Assembly: GCF_947855115.1 (NCBI RefSeq)
Contig: NZ_CANTZW010000005.1
Span: 62,001-126,000, forward strand
Reading direction: 5' to 3'
Source: an uncultured Parabacteroides sp.
Lineage (GTDB): Bacteria; Bacteroidota; Bacteroidia; Bacteroidales; Tannerellaceae
DNA: 64,000 nucleotides
Shown one piece after another: positions 1-8,142 of this stretch. A program made the position numbers and the translations under genes. Position 1 is the stretch's first letter, and every line of letters starts with the position of its first letter. The notes under the pieces were generated by a model. The model had not been told where the DNA came from. It saw only the letters and a program-made list of their open reading frames with translations, and searched no databases.

Positions 1-1235
1 ATAAGGACACCGATATAAGCCTCGTCTCTTCCAAGGATGAAAGGTTGCCCACCGTGGCAATTGATATGGGCGTTGATACCTGCGACCAAGCCCTGCCCGC
101 CGGCTTCCTCGTATCCGGTAGTCCCGTTGATCTGTCCGGCAAAGAAAAGATTGCGGATTTGTTTGGTCTCCAAATTATGCTTTAGCTGGGTCGGGTCGAA
201 GAAGTCATATTCTATTGCGTATCCGGGGCGGTAGATTTGTACATCCCGGAAAGCGGGGATCGCTTGAAGCGCTCGAAGTTGGATCTCCAAGGGTAGGGAA
301 GAGGAGAAGCCGTTCAGGTAGTATTCCTGTGTCGTCTCGCCTTCCGGCTCTAGGAATAGTTGATGTTGCGTCTTGTCGGCAAACGTTACGATCTTTGTCT
401 CGATACTCGGACAATAACGCGGGCCGATACTTTTGATCTGCCCGTTGTAAAGAGGAGAGTCGGGGAGACCTTCCCGTAATATATCATGGCAAGCCTCGTT
501 CGTAAAAGTAGTCCAGCAGCTCAATTGTTTTAGCCTGCGATGGCTGGTATCCATGTAAGAGAACTTATGGAAATCGTTCTCGCCCGGTTGTTCTTCCATC
601 TCGTCGAAGTGAACGCTACGGCCATCGATACGAACCGGCGTTCCGGTTTTCATACGATCCGCTTGGATACCCAGAGAGATAAGTTGCTCGGTAAGCCCGG
701 TCGCCGCAGGCTCGGCGATACGCCCGCCCCGTATCTGGGTTCGCCCGATATGAAGCAGGCCGTTTAAGAAAGTACCGTTCGTAAGTACTACCGCTCCGGC
801 ACGGAATACGACGTTCATTCCCGTGCGAACGCCACAGACCTGTCCTTTCTCGATGATCAGTTCATGAACCATGTCCTGCCAGATCGAAAGGTTCGGCATA
901 TTCTCCAGTATGCCCCGCCAGCAATCAATGAAACGGGCCCGGTCGCTCTGGGCACGCGGGCTCCACATGGCCGGTCCTTTGCTACGGTTTAACATACGGA
1001 ATTGGATAGCGGTCTGGTCGGTCACGATCCCCATGTATCCCCCCATCGCGTCGATCTCTCGTACGATCTGTCCTTTGGCGATCCCTCCGACAGCCGGGTT
1101 ACAACTCATCTGGGCGATCTTGTTCATATCCATCGTGATCAAAAGAGTCTTTGATCCTAGATTCGCCGCGGCAGCTGCGGCTTCACAGCCGGCGTGCCCT
1201 GCGCCTACTACTATTACGTCGTAATTGAAAGTCAT
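1..1235 (-). CDS. mnmG: MnmG (GidA), tRNA U34 carboxymethylaminomethyl modification enzyme, C-terminus off window
   Basis: FAD-dependent subunit of the MnmE-MnmG complex, which installs the carboxymethylaminomethyl group on wobble uridine 34 of certain tRNAs in the cytoplasm. Reading left from the ATG at 1235, about 411 of the usual ~620 residues are present; the frame stays open through the window edge. Visible marks are the N-terminal dinucleotide-binding stretch VVGAGHAGCEAA (from about residue 9), CNPAVGGIAKG, MLNRSKGPAMWSPRAQ and the family signature GPRYCPSIETK. The gene is divergent from the serpin with 87 bp between the starts. In many Bacteroidota mnmG lies close to ybeY; here the serpin and a propeller gene separate them (gene-order statement is from memory). 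Identification is essentially certain. Confidence 0.97.
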   Translation of the reverse strand, partial: MTFNYDVIVVGAGHAGCEAAAAAANLGSKTLLITMDMNKIAQMSCNPAVGGIAKGQIVREIDAMGGYMGIVTDQTAIQFRMLNRSKGPAMWSPRAQSDRARFIDCWRGILENMPNLSIWQDMVHELIIEKGQVCGVRTGMNVVFRAGAVVLTNGTFLNGLLHIGRTQIRGGRIAEPAATGLTEQLISLGIQADRMKTGTPVRIDGRSVHFDEMEEQPGENDFHKFSYMDTSHRRLKQLSCWTTFTNEACHDILREGLPDSPLYNGQIKSIGPRYCPSIETKIVTFADKTQHQLFLEPEGETTQEYYLNGFSSSLPLEIQLRALQAIPAFRDVQIYRPGYAIEYDFFDPTQLKHNLETKQIRNLFFAGQINGTTGYEEAGGQGLVAGINAHINCHGGQPFILGRDEAYIGVL

Positions 1236-1290
1236 TTTTATTCCCTTTTATTTTACGCGAAGATAGTGAGTGTTCGTGAAAGAATTCGTT

Positions 1291-1298
1291 TATATTTG
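1291..1298 (+). promoter_or_regulatory. Candidate -7 box for the serpin gene
   Basis: TATATTTG matches the Bacteroidota -7 consensus TAnnTTTG exactly, 24 bases before the serpin ATG. No convincing TTTG is seen at the usual -33 distance, so this is a partial promoter match. Confidence 0.4.
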
Positions 1299-1322
1299 TA
1301 TAATAAATACATACATTGTTTT

Positions 1323-2594
1323 ATGAGAAAGGTATTCCCTATAGTCTTACTTGTCGTATGGTTGGGTATCCTGTCGCTGGCTTGCCAAGACCGGAAGGAC
1401 GAGCAGCCGTCGGAAACGCGGATGTGGAAAGATATAGAGTTATCCCCGGAAAGCCGGCAAATTGCGGAGAGAAATACGAGATTTGCGTTCCGTTTTTTCC
1501 ATAAGATGGTAGAGTCGGGCGATGCCTCAAATACGCCGTTGGTTGTATCTCCTTTAAGTGCCTCTTGTGTGTTATCGATGGTGATGAATGGAGCCGGAAG
1601 CGATTGCTTGGATGAGATGCGGGAGGCGCTTTGCCTTGACTCCATCCCGTTGGATTCAATAAATGATTATTATAAACAGCTAACCGGTTGTTTTCAGTAT
1701 AAAGATTCTCAAACGGAGCTGGGGCTTAATAATTCCATTTGGATACACAAAGGTTTTGAGGTCAAGCCGGCTTTCAAAGAGATAAACCGTAAAGTATACG
1801 ACGCGGAGATTCGCAATATAGACTTTTTCTCTCCCGGTGCGGTCGATGCCGTCAATCGTTGGTGTGCCGAGAAGACAAAGAACCGTATACCTAAGATCAT
1901 GGAGGCTTTCGCTGCGCAAGATCGCATGGTCTTGCTAAATGCCCTCTACTTCCAGGGTAAATGGGAACTCGAGTTCCAAGAAGATTATACCCATCCGGAA
2001 CCATTCACGGCCATGGACGGGAGTATCTGTAAAGTCAAGACGATGTGCCAGACCGAATCTTTCCGTTTAGTGAGGAATGAGTTTTTCGATATAGCCGAGC
2101 TTCCCTATGGGAACGATTCCTTTTCAATGGTGATATTTTTACCCTCTCCGGAGAAAAGCTGGGATACCTGTTGGGACTCGTTTACGGAAGGGAATTGGCA
2201 GAGATGGGATAAGGAATGGGAATTACGGCGGCTCGATTTGAGGCTTCCCCGCTTTAAGATAGAAGGTCGTCAAAATCTCGTCGAGACCTTACGGGCGATG
2301 GGTATGATTCAGCCTTTCGATTGGCATGAGGATAATTTTCCCCATATAGCGCAAGGAAGATTGCAGATCGGAGACGTATTTCAAAACACCTTTATCTCGG
2401 TTGATGAAGGAGGAACGGAGGCTGCGGCTGTCACGGTCGCCACCATCATTGCAGAGGAAGAATTACCTCCTTCCTTACTCCCTTATCCTTTCCACGTAAA
2501 CCGCCCTTTCCTTTTTCTGATTAGGGAAAGAAACATGGGTACGATCTTGTTCATGGGAAAGGTTCCGGCGATAACCTCCTCTGATGTGGAGTGA
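1323..2594 (+). CDS. Serpin-family lipoprotein (serine/cysteine protease inhibitor)
   Basis: Serpin of 423 residues. I start it at the ATG at 1323 because this gives a clean lipoprotein signal (hydrophobic stretch ending LSLAC, cysteine near residue 22); an upstream in-frame extension has no signal character. Serpin marks are the N-terminal helix with VVSPLSASCVLSMVMNGA, LLNALYFQGKWE (breach/shutter region), the reactive-centre-loop hinge EGGTEAAAVT and the C-terminal signature RPFLFLIRE. An intact small-residue hinge implies an inhibitory serpin that traps a target protease. Counting from the hinge Gly (P15) places an acidic run (AEEEL) at P2-P1-P3', which is unusual; the exact P1 is an inference. 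As a lipoprotein it probably sits on the outer membrane and may protect against host or rival proteases. A TATATTTG -7-like box lies at 1291-1298. Confidence 0.95.
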   Translation: MRKVFPIVLLVVWLGILSLACQDRKDEQPSETRMWKDIELSPESRQIAERNTRFAFRFFHKMVESGDASNTPLVVSPLSASCVLSMVMNGAGSDCLDEMREALCLDSIPLDSINDYYKQLTGCFQYKDSQTELGLNNSIWIHKGFEVKPAFKEINRKVYDAEIRNIDFFSPGAVDAVNRWCAEKTKNRIPKIMEAFAAQDRMVLLNALYFQGKWELEFQEDYTHPEPFTAMDGSICKVKTMCQTESFRLVRNEFFDIAELPYGNDSFSMVIFLPSPEKSWDTCWDSFTEGNWQRWDKEWELRRLDLRLPRFKIEGRQNLVETLRAMGMIQPFDWHEDNFPHIAQGRLQIGDVFQNTFISVDEGGTEAAAVTVATIIAEEELPPSLLPYPFHVNRPFLFLIRERNMGTILFMGKVPAITSSDVE

Positions 2595-2813
2595 TCTTTT
2601 ATGGGATTAGTCATCTTCGCCAATTATAATTTAGAATGTATTCATTTCTTTGAAAAAACAGACCTTCATACCTCTCTGCGATAGAATCTTTTCTATAGTT
2701 CATGCAGTAAGTGATGAGAAACTTAATACACTTACGAAAATATCGTAGGAATAGTTTCTTACTGTATCGAAATGAACGTATATTTATGACCTAAACCTAT
2801 AAAGGATACTTGT

Positions 2814-4022
2814 ATGAAAGAAATAATCACGATCTCAATGTTGTTACCATTCCTATTGATTGGATGTGGAGATAGAAATAAACAATCATCGGATGATCTT
2901 ATCACGGTTGATGTTACGGAAAATTACCCTAAGAAAGAGCTGATTCTTCAGGATTTTATGGATGTGGAGTATATCCCTTTAGAAACTACGGATGAATTTG
3001 TATGTCAAGGTTTCGTGCAAAATGTAGGTAAGGACATAATAGTAGTGAGAAACTATAGCAGGGATGGAGATATTTTTATCTTTGACAGAAAAGGAAAAGC
3101 TTTGAGAAAGATAAACCATTTAGGTCAAGGTGGCGAAGAATATACTTTTGTCCTAGGAATTACGCTTGATGAAAACAAGAATGAGATGTTTATCAATGAT
3201 AATCTTAGCAAAAAAATACTGGTATATGATTTAGATGGAAATTTCAAACGAAGTTTTAAGCATAGAGAAGGTACTATGTATGATAGGATATACAATTTTG
3301 ACCAAGAGAGTCTGCTATGTCATGATGGCTATTCTAGTAACAGCGGTGAGGCTAATGAGCTATCATTTATGCTTGTGTCGAAATCGGACGGGAATATGAT
3401 TAAGGAAATAGAAATTCCTTTCAAGAAAAAAATATTGACTGCGGTACTTTTACAGGATACGGAAAAAGATATGACATATGGAGCTACCCCCTCTACCGAT
3501 TATCCTATAATTCCTGATGGCGACAACTGGGTACTTGTCGAACCTTCATCAGATACCTTGTTCACATTTCTTCCGGATCTAGGGCTAAGACCTTTTATTA
3601 TAAGAAGACCACCTATAGAGTCTATGAACCCAGAAATATTTCTCTTCTTAAGTATTATCACAGACCGTTATTGCTTTATGGAGGCAGTAGAGAAAAAGTA
3701 TGATTTCGGATTACAGAAAGGATTCCCTCGTACTAATCTGGTATATGATAAGAAAGAAGAATCTTTATTCAAATGTATCGTGTATAATAAAGATTTCTCG
3801 AATAAAAAGCAAGTATACATGAATTCAATTCCCGTAAATCGTGAGGTCGTAACCTGGCAGTCTTTAAATGCGGACGTGTTAATTGAAGCTTATAATAAAG
3901 GGCAGTTGAAGGGTGAATTAAAAGATATCGCCGCGAACCTGGATGAAGAATCCAATCCGGTGATTATGTTGATGAAGTATAAAAAGCCGCCTTGCAGTAT
4001 TAATGCGACCCACGTGCGGTAA
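2814..4022 (+). CDS. 6-bladed beta-propeller lipoprotein (paralogue 1)
   Basis: 402-residue lipoprotein with signal sequence and lipobox LLIGC (Cys about residue 18). It resembles the NHL-like 6-bladed beta-propeller family common in Bacteroidota, whose molecular function is not established. Recurrent segments are LITVDVT.NYPKKEL, MDVEYIPLETTDEFV, IFDRKGKALRKINHLGQGGEEY and VYDLDGNFKRSFK; the last marks one blade. Two close relatives lie at 27350-28525 and 29159-30334. Odd point: the relatives stop right after a NPVIMLAKCKK-type ending, whereas this protein reads on for about 11 residues (PPCSINATHVR). That extension is encoded by the left stem and loop of the terminator hairpin, as if the original stop had been lost. 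Confidence 0.85.
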   Translation: MKEIITISMLLPFLLIGCGDRNKQSSDDLITVDVTENYPKKELILQDFMDVEYIPLETTDEFVCQGFVQNVGKDIIVVRNYSRDGDIFIFDRKGKALRKINHLGQGGEEYTFVLGITLDENKNEMFINDNLSKKILVYDLDGNFKRSFKHREGTMYDRIYNFDQESLLCHDGYSSNSGEANELSFMLVSKSDGNMIKEIEIPFKKKILTAVLLQDTEKDMTYGATPSTDYPIIPDGDNWVLVEPSSDTLFTFLPDLGLRPFIIRRPPIESMNPEIFLFLSIITDRYCFMEAVEKKYDFGLQKGFPRTNLVYDKKEESLFKCIVYNKDFSNKKQVYMNSIPVNREVVTWQSLNADVLIEAYNKGQLKGELKDIAANLDEESNPVIMLMKYKKPPCSINATHVR

Positions 4023-4047
4023 AATGCTGCAAGGCGAATGTGTTTTT
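3988..4047 (+). terminator. Rho-independent terminator overlapping the end of the propeller gene
   Basis: CGCCTTGCAG at 3988-3997 pairs perfectly with CTGCAAGGCG at 4027-4036, and a T-run follows at 4042-4047. The left arm lies inside the annotated coding sequence. It separates this gene from the convergent ybeY. Confidence 0.75.
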
Positions 4048-4066
4048 TATGGTTGGTCAATGTCTC

Positions 4067-4495
4067 TTACCGGCATTCCTCCGGTAAGATTGCCAATGCC
4101 TTGTTCTCGTTTTCCTCCATGATCTCCCGTTCTCCGGGACCTTTGTCGTTGATGCCGCAAAGGTGGAGGATTCCGTGGATGATGGTGCGGTGAAGCTCCT
4201 CGTTATAATCCGTGTGGAAAGTCTCGGCGTTTGTCTTGACCGTATCGAGGCTGATAAACAAGTCGCCCGAGATCTTGTTGCCCTCCGTATAATCGAAAGT
4301 GATGATATCCGTGTAATAATCATGTTGGAGATATTGGCGGTTTACTTCCAATATCTTCTCGTCCGAGCAGAAGATATAACTGATATCGCCCGTTTTCTTG
4401 CCATAGGTCTCGGCAACCGCCTTGATCCATCCGCTGACCGCCCTTTTCTTGATTGCCGGGAGCTGGATGTCCTCGGCGTAATATGCTATTGCCAT
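4067..4495 (-). CDS. ybeY: YbeY, endoribonuclease in rRNA maturation
   Basis: 142-residue metal-dependent single-strand endoribonuclease acting in 16S rRNA 3'-end maturation and ribosome quality control (family knowledge). The core motif HGILHLCGIND is at residues 107-117. His107 and His111 are two zinc ligands; the third, usually His, is Asp117. Upstream features typical of the family are FCSDEKILEVNRQYL and DIITFDY. The start at 4495 gives a normal-length protein. It is convergent with the propeller gene across a terminator, and the next gene upstream on this strand is the SpmAB-like membrane protein. Confidence 0.93.
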   Translation of the reverse strand: MAIAYYAEDIQLPAIKKRAVSGWIKAVAETYGKKTGDISYIFCSDEKILEVNRQYLQHDYYTDIITFDYTEGNKISGDLFISLDTVKTNAETFHTDYNEELHRTIIHGILHLCGINDKGPGEREIMEENENKALAILPEECR

Positions 4496-4618
4496 AAGAT
4501 GTTATTCTTTATGATTTGAAAATAGTTAATGTTATGGCGACAAATGTACGATAAAAACAAATGCCGGGTTAATATTTATTCATATTATGAATATGTTTTA
4601 ATAGGTTGGGCCAGGTTA

Positions 4619-5848
4619 TCAAAAGAACAAATAAGCCATCGCTATCGCCGCTATCGCTCCGGCCAGATCCGCTAATAAGGCGCATTGTACCGTATAACGG
4701 GTGTTGCGGATGCCTACGCTGCCGTAATAAAGAGCGACCACATAGAAGGTCGTATCGCAAGAGCCTTGTACGATAGATGACAGGCGGCCTACGAAAGAAT
4801 CCGCCCCGTAGGTATTCATCGCGTCCAGCATCATGCCCCTGGCCCCGCTCCCGCTCAGCGGTTTCATGAGTATGGTTGGCAACGCCCCCACGAATTCCGT
4901 ATCCAGCCCGATCGCCGCTACTCCCATGCGAACCCCCTCGATAATGAAATCCATCGCTCCCGAGGCCCGGAAAATCCCGATGCCGACCAAGATCGCCACG
5001 AGATAAGGAATGATCGTTATAGCGGTTTGGAAACCCTCTTTCGCCCCTTCGATAAAAGCGTCGTATACGTTGATCTTTTTCCGCATGCCACTGATGATAA
5101 ACCCGCAGATAATGGTGAAAAGAAGCGTATTGGCGAACAAGGTCGAGTACAGGGAAACCTGCTCCTGCTCCATGGAATTGAACAACCAGACCAATCCTCC
5201 GATAAATAACCCCAGCCCGCCGAAAAACAACACCAGGTTCCGTTGCAAGATATTGATCTTTTGCCGTACGCAAACCGCCAGGATCGCTACCAAGGTAGAC
5301 GTAAACGTGGCTAGCATGATCGGCAGGAATACATCCGACGGATTCGCCGCCCCCATCTGTGCCCGGTACATCATGATGGTGATCGGGATCAAGGTCAGCC
5401 CCGAGGCGTTGATGCAAAGGAACATGACCATCGAGTTACTCGCGGACTCCTTTTGGGGATTCAGCTCCTGCAATTGTTGCATCGCCTTTAATCCCATCGG
5501 AGTGGCGGCGTTGTCCAGCCCCAGCAAATTCGCCGACAGGTTCATGAAGATCGATCCCGTCACCGGATGGTCTTTCGGGATATCCGGGAATAGCTTGCCG
5601 AATACCGGAGCGGCCAACCGTGCGAACGCTTGTATCACTCCTCCTTTCTCCCCGATCTTCATAATTCCCAGCCAGAGCGACAAGATACCGGTAAGCCCCA
5701 GGGAAATCTCGAAACCCGTCTTGGCCGAGGCGAAGGAAGCGTTGATAATCTCGGTAAAAACGGCGGTATCCCCACCGATAACCAGTTTACCTACGGCCAC
5801 GACGAAAGCGATCAGGAAGAAAGCGATCCAAATGTAATTTAGTACCAT
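4619..5848 (-). CDS. Fused SpmA-SpmB-type nucleoside-recognition (Gate domain) membrane protein
   Basis: 409-residue polytopic inner-membrane protein. The N-terminal half resembles spore maturation protein A (FEISLGLTGILSLWLGIMKIGEKGG, then NLSANLLGLDNAATPMGLKAMQ). The C-terminal half resembles SpmB (IIPYLVAILVGIGIFRASGAMD, PTILMKPLSGSGARGMMLDAMN, IVQGSCDTTFYVVALYYGSV). Each half carries a Gate/nucleoside-recognition domain. Fusion of the two into one chain is common in Bacteroidota, which do not sporulate; the transported substrate is unknown. Roughly ten membrane segments are seen. A different-frame ORF over much of this sequence is a shadow. Confidence 0.85.
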   Translation of the reverse strand: MVLNYIWIAFFLIAFVVAVGKLVIGGDTAVFTEIINASFASAKTGFEISLGLTGILSLWLGIMKIGEKGGVIQAFARLAAPVFGKLFPDIPKDHPVTGSIFMNLSANLLGLDNAATPMGLKAMQQLQELNPQKESASNSMVMFLCINASGLTLIPITIMMYRAQMGAANPSDVFLPIMLATFTSTLVAILAVCVRQKINILQRNLVLFFGGLGLFIGGLVWLFNSMEQEQVSLYSTLFANTLLFTIICGFIISGMRKKINVYDAFIEGAKEGFQTAITIIPYLVAILVGIGIFRASGAMDFIIEGVRMGVAAIGLDTEFVGALPTILMKPLSGSGARGMMLDAMNTYGADSFVGRLSSIVQGSCDTTFYVVALYYGSVGIRNTRYTVQCALLADLAGAIAAIAMAYLFF

Positions 5849-5870
5849 TTTAGTTGAAGAGTTTAGTGAT

Positions 5871-5996
5871 TTAACGTTGATAGATCGAGATGCCCACCCG
5901 GTCTATATGTGCTTTCAAATCCGGATTACGGATTGACTCGTAAGATATGACATCGACGAAGAACGGTAAGAGTGATTCTGTTGCGTTCTCAGCCAT
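5871..5996 (-). pseudogene. C-terminal remnant of an MNT-type nucleotidyltransferase
   Basis: In a second frame overlapping the end of the HI0074-like gene, ATG at 5996 opens 41 codons whose body reads LLPFFVDVISYESIRNP and then LKAHIDRVGISIY. This is the characteristic C-terminal end of HI0073-type minimal nucleotidyltransferases (a VDV core strand, then LKEHIDRVGI.IY). The N-terminal GSxxxG...DxD catalytic part is absent, so what remains is only a tail. The simplest reading is an internal deletion that joined the partner gene directly to this 3' end. Confidence 0.6.
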
Positions 5997-6382
5997 TCGT
6001 GTAAGTCTTTTAGCAAATAGAAATAATGTCCTTGTATATCTCTGATGACTTCCATGGCGATGACATCATCATACGTATGTGAGGTGAGATTCCGGTCATT
6101 GAGAGCCTTCAGCCATAGATCCCCGTCTTGGATATAACCGCTTTGAAAAGCTTGCCGCAGCGTAGCCTTGGGCGATGGAGTCGTGAAGCCTTCCGCGTCT
6201 AGGTAATCTTTCAGGGTCTTCCACGCTAGCTCGAAAGTAGACTCGTAGATTTGGATGATGCCCGCTTGCAGCAAGAAATTGTCCGGGTCGAGGGAAAGAA
6301 TCCGCATGGCCTCGTCCAGTCGGTGGAATACCTTGTCGAAATTCTGGAAGCGTTGTTTCCAGCGTATATCCTGTTGTTCCAT
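5915..6382 (-). CDS. HI0074-family nucleotidyltransferase substrate-binding (HEPN-like) protein
   Basis: 155-residue all-helical protein of the HI0074/TIGR01987 group. These normally pair with a minimal nucleotidyltransferase (MNT) as a two-gene module, now viewed as toxin-antitoxin-like. Core features are RFQNFDKVFHRLDEA, QIYESTFELAWKTLKDYL, the NDRNLTSHTYD segment carrying the RNxxxH-like HEPN motif (RNLTSH), and a final helix ending near residue 132. The last ~20 residues (NHSYRSSSMSYLTSQS...) are low-complexity and arise from out-of-frame reading of the nucleotidyltransferase tail. The partner is otherwise missing, so the module is probably broken. A TAAATTTG -7-like box lies on this strand at 6412-6419. 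Confidence 0.75.
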   Translation of the reverse strand: MEQQDIRWKQRFQNFDKVFHRLDEAMRILSLDPDNFLLQAGIIQIYESTFELAWKTLKDYLDAEGFTTPSPKATLRQAFQSGYIQDGDLWLKALNDRNLTSHTYDDVIAMEVIRDIQGHYFYLLKDLHEWLRTQQNHSYRSSSMSYLTSQSVIRI

Positions 6383-6442
6383 ATATTGCTTATATTTCGA
6401 ATATGATTTGACAAATTTAGGAATTAATTACCAATTGATTTG

Positions 6443-6450
6443 TATTTTTG
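6443..6450 (+). promoter_or_regulatory. Candidate -7 box for the dehydrogenase operon
   Basis: TATTTTTG matches TAnnTTTG and lies 27 bases before the ATG at 6477. It probably drives the run of closely spaced genes to 9498. No clear -33 element was identified. Confidence 0.4.
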
Positions 6451-6476
6451 CTTTTTGAATTACAAATAGATCCAAG

Positions 6477-7436
6477 ATGAAGATACTAGTGACATACGAC
6501 ATGTTCCGCGAGGGATTTACCGAGTTGGAAAGCAAGTACGAGGTTACTTTTCCCGAGGGAAGAGATTTTACGTATGAGGAGGTTTTCGAGATGATACCGG
6601 AGTACGACGTGCTCTGCTCCATGTTCGACTTCCCGGTAAATAAAGAGTTGATCGACCATGCGCCGAAGTTGCGGCTGATCGCTAATTACGCCGTCGGCTA
6701 TAATAATATCGATGTGGCCTACGCCCTGGAGAAAGGCTTGACGGTGGCGAATACGCCAGATCCCGTCACGGCCCCTACCGCCAATATCGCTTTGGGCTTG
6801 ATGCTGGATGCCGCCCGGCGTATCACGGAATGCGATCGTAAGTTGCGTACGCTTGGCAAGGATATGAAGGTAGGCGTGCTGGAGAACCTCGGTGTGCCGG
6901 TAACCGGACAGACTTTGGGCATTATCGGTATGGGGCGTATCGGAAAGGCCTTGGCGAAGCGGGCGAACGCCCTGGGCATGGAGGTGATCTACCACAATCG
7001 CCGCCAGCTTTGCATCGAGGACGAGACAAAATTAAACGTCACCTACGTCTCCAAGGAAGAGCTTCTGGCGAAAGCCGATTTCGTATCCCTGAACGCCCCT
7101 TATACCCCCGATACCTATCACATCATCGGCGAGGAAGAGTTGAAGCGGATGAAGCCTTCCGCTATCTTGATCAATACGGCCCGCGGCCCGTTGGTAGACG
7201 AGCATGCCTTGGTGAAAGCCTTGCGGGAAGGTACGATTCATGGCGCCGGCCTGGATGTATTCGAGTTTGGAGACTATCCGCTTCCTGAGTTGTTGGAAAT
7301 GGACAACGTGGTATTAACTCCCCATATCGGTACCCAGACGATGGAGACCCGTATCATTATGGCCCGTGCGGTATGTAATAACGTGATCGGTTTCTTGGAG
7401 GGCGACCGCCCCGTGTCACGGGTACTCCGGCCATGA
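6477..7436 (+). CDS. D-2-hydroxyacid dehydrogenase (D-glycerate dehydrogenase/hydroxypyruvate reductase-like)
   Basis: 319-residue cytoplasmic NAD(P)-dependent oxidoreductase of the D-isomer 2-hydroxyacid dehydrogenase family. The Rossmann motif is GIIGMGRIGKALA (about residues 145-157). The catalytic Arg lies in NTARGPLVDEHALV, Glu follows in the DVFE region, and the catalytic His is His283 in LTPHIGTQT. The N-terminal catalytic domain shows YAVGYNNIDV and TPDPVTAPTANIALGLM. Substrate cannot be fixed from sequence; glyoxylate/hydroxypyruvate reductase activity is the usual annotation for close relatives. Its TGA overlaps the ATG of the next gene (ATGA), so the two are translationally coupled. 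Confidence 0.88.
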   Translation: MKILVTYDMFREGFTELESKYEVTFPEGRDFTYEEVFEMIPEYDVLCSMFDFPVNKELIDHAPKLRLIANYAVGYNNIDVAYALEKGLTVANTPDPVTAPTANIALGLMLDAARRITECDRKLRTLGKDMKVGVLENLGVPVTGQTLGIIGMGRIGKALAKRANALGMEVIYHNRRQLCIEDETKLNVTYVSKEELLAKADFVSLNAPYTPDTYHIIGEEELKRMKPSAILINTARGPLVDEHALVKALREGTIHGAGLDVFEFGDYPLPELLEMDNVVLTPHIGTQTMETRIIMARAVCNNVIGFLEGDRPVSRVLRP

Positions 7437-8140
7437 CAGCGGCGTTTATCCTATCCGAGCTACAGTCGGTCGGTTCGCCTGAGAAGGCGGTTCATTTGAG
7501 CCGCTTCTTCAAGACGGGGCCCGGGCAATACGGTGAAGGGGATCAATTCTTCGGGGTGACCGTTCCGCAAACCCGTAGTATAGCGAAGGCGAATAAGGCG
7601 AGTCCTTTCGATGAGTTGCAACTGTTGCTGGACAGCCCGTGGCATGAGGCACGTCTATGTGCCTTGCTGATCTTGGTCTATCGTTTCCAAGACCGGAAGG
7701 CTACGCCGGAAGAACGGGAAGCCATCTTCCGGTTCTACCTGAAGAATATGCGGCGTTGCAATAACTGGGATCTGGTAGACCTGACCTGTCGGGATATCGT
7801 GGGCGAGTATCTAGTGGACAAGGATCGTTCCCTCCTCTACCGTTTGGCGGAAAGCGAGAATTTATGGGAACAACGGATCTCGATCGTATCTACGTGGGCA
7901 TTTATCCGTCGGAATGATTTTGGGGATACCTTGGAGCTGTCCGAACGTTTGATCGGTCATAAACACGACTTGATGCATAAGGCGGTTGGGTGGATGTTAC
8001 GTGAGGTCGGCAAAAAGGATCGGCAGACGCTTACCGGTTTCTTGGAGCGCAACGCTACCCGCCTTCCCCGCACGGCGCTCCGTTACGCCATCGAGCATTA
8101 TCCGGAACCCGAGCGGCAGTATTATCTAAAGAAGAAATAA
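7433..8140 (+). CDS. AlkD-like DNA alkylation repair protein
   Basis: 235 residues, made of HEAT-like helical repeats as in AlkC/AlkD glycosylases, which remove N3- and N7-alkylated purines without base flipping (family knowledge). Recognisable stretches are FFGVTVPQTRSIAK near the start, the WHEARLCALLIL helix, NNWDLVDLTCRDIVG, WEQRISIVSTWAFIR, and KAVGWMLREVGKKD followed by RTALRYAIEHYP at the end. The middle NxWDLVD and the W..R segments are conserved in the family. It overlaps the dehydrogenase stop by four bases and lies two bases before the TIGR02757 gene, so these form one operon. Confidence 0.88.
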   Translation: MTAAFILSELQSVGSPEKAVHLSRFFKTGPGQYGEGDQFFGVTVPQTRSIAKANKASPFDELQLLLDSPWHEARLCALLILVYRFQDRKATPEEREAIFRFYLKNMRRCNNWDLVDLTCRDIVGEYLVDKDRSLLYRLAESENLWEQRISIVSTWAFIRRNDFGDTLELSERLIGHKHDLMHKAVGWMLREVGKKDRQTLTGFLERNATRLPRTALRYAIEHYPEPERQYYLKKK

Positions 8141-8142
8141 AT

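Noticed and set aside
4569..5417. 282-codon ORF in another frame over the SpmAB-like gene
   Set aside because: Composition is His/Arg/Gly-rich and lacks membrane segments; the 409-residue frame carries the family motifs.
5915..6382. Functional MNT-HEPN toxin-antitoxin pair
   Set aside because: Only the C-terminal tail of the nucleotidyltransferase remains, without catalytic motifs.
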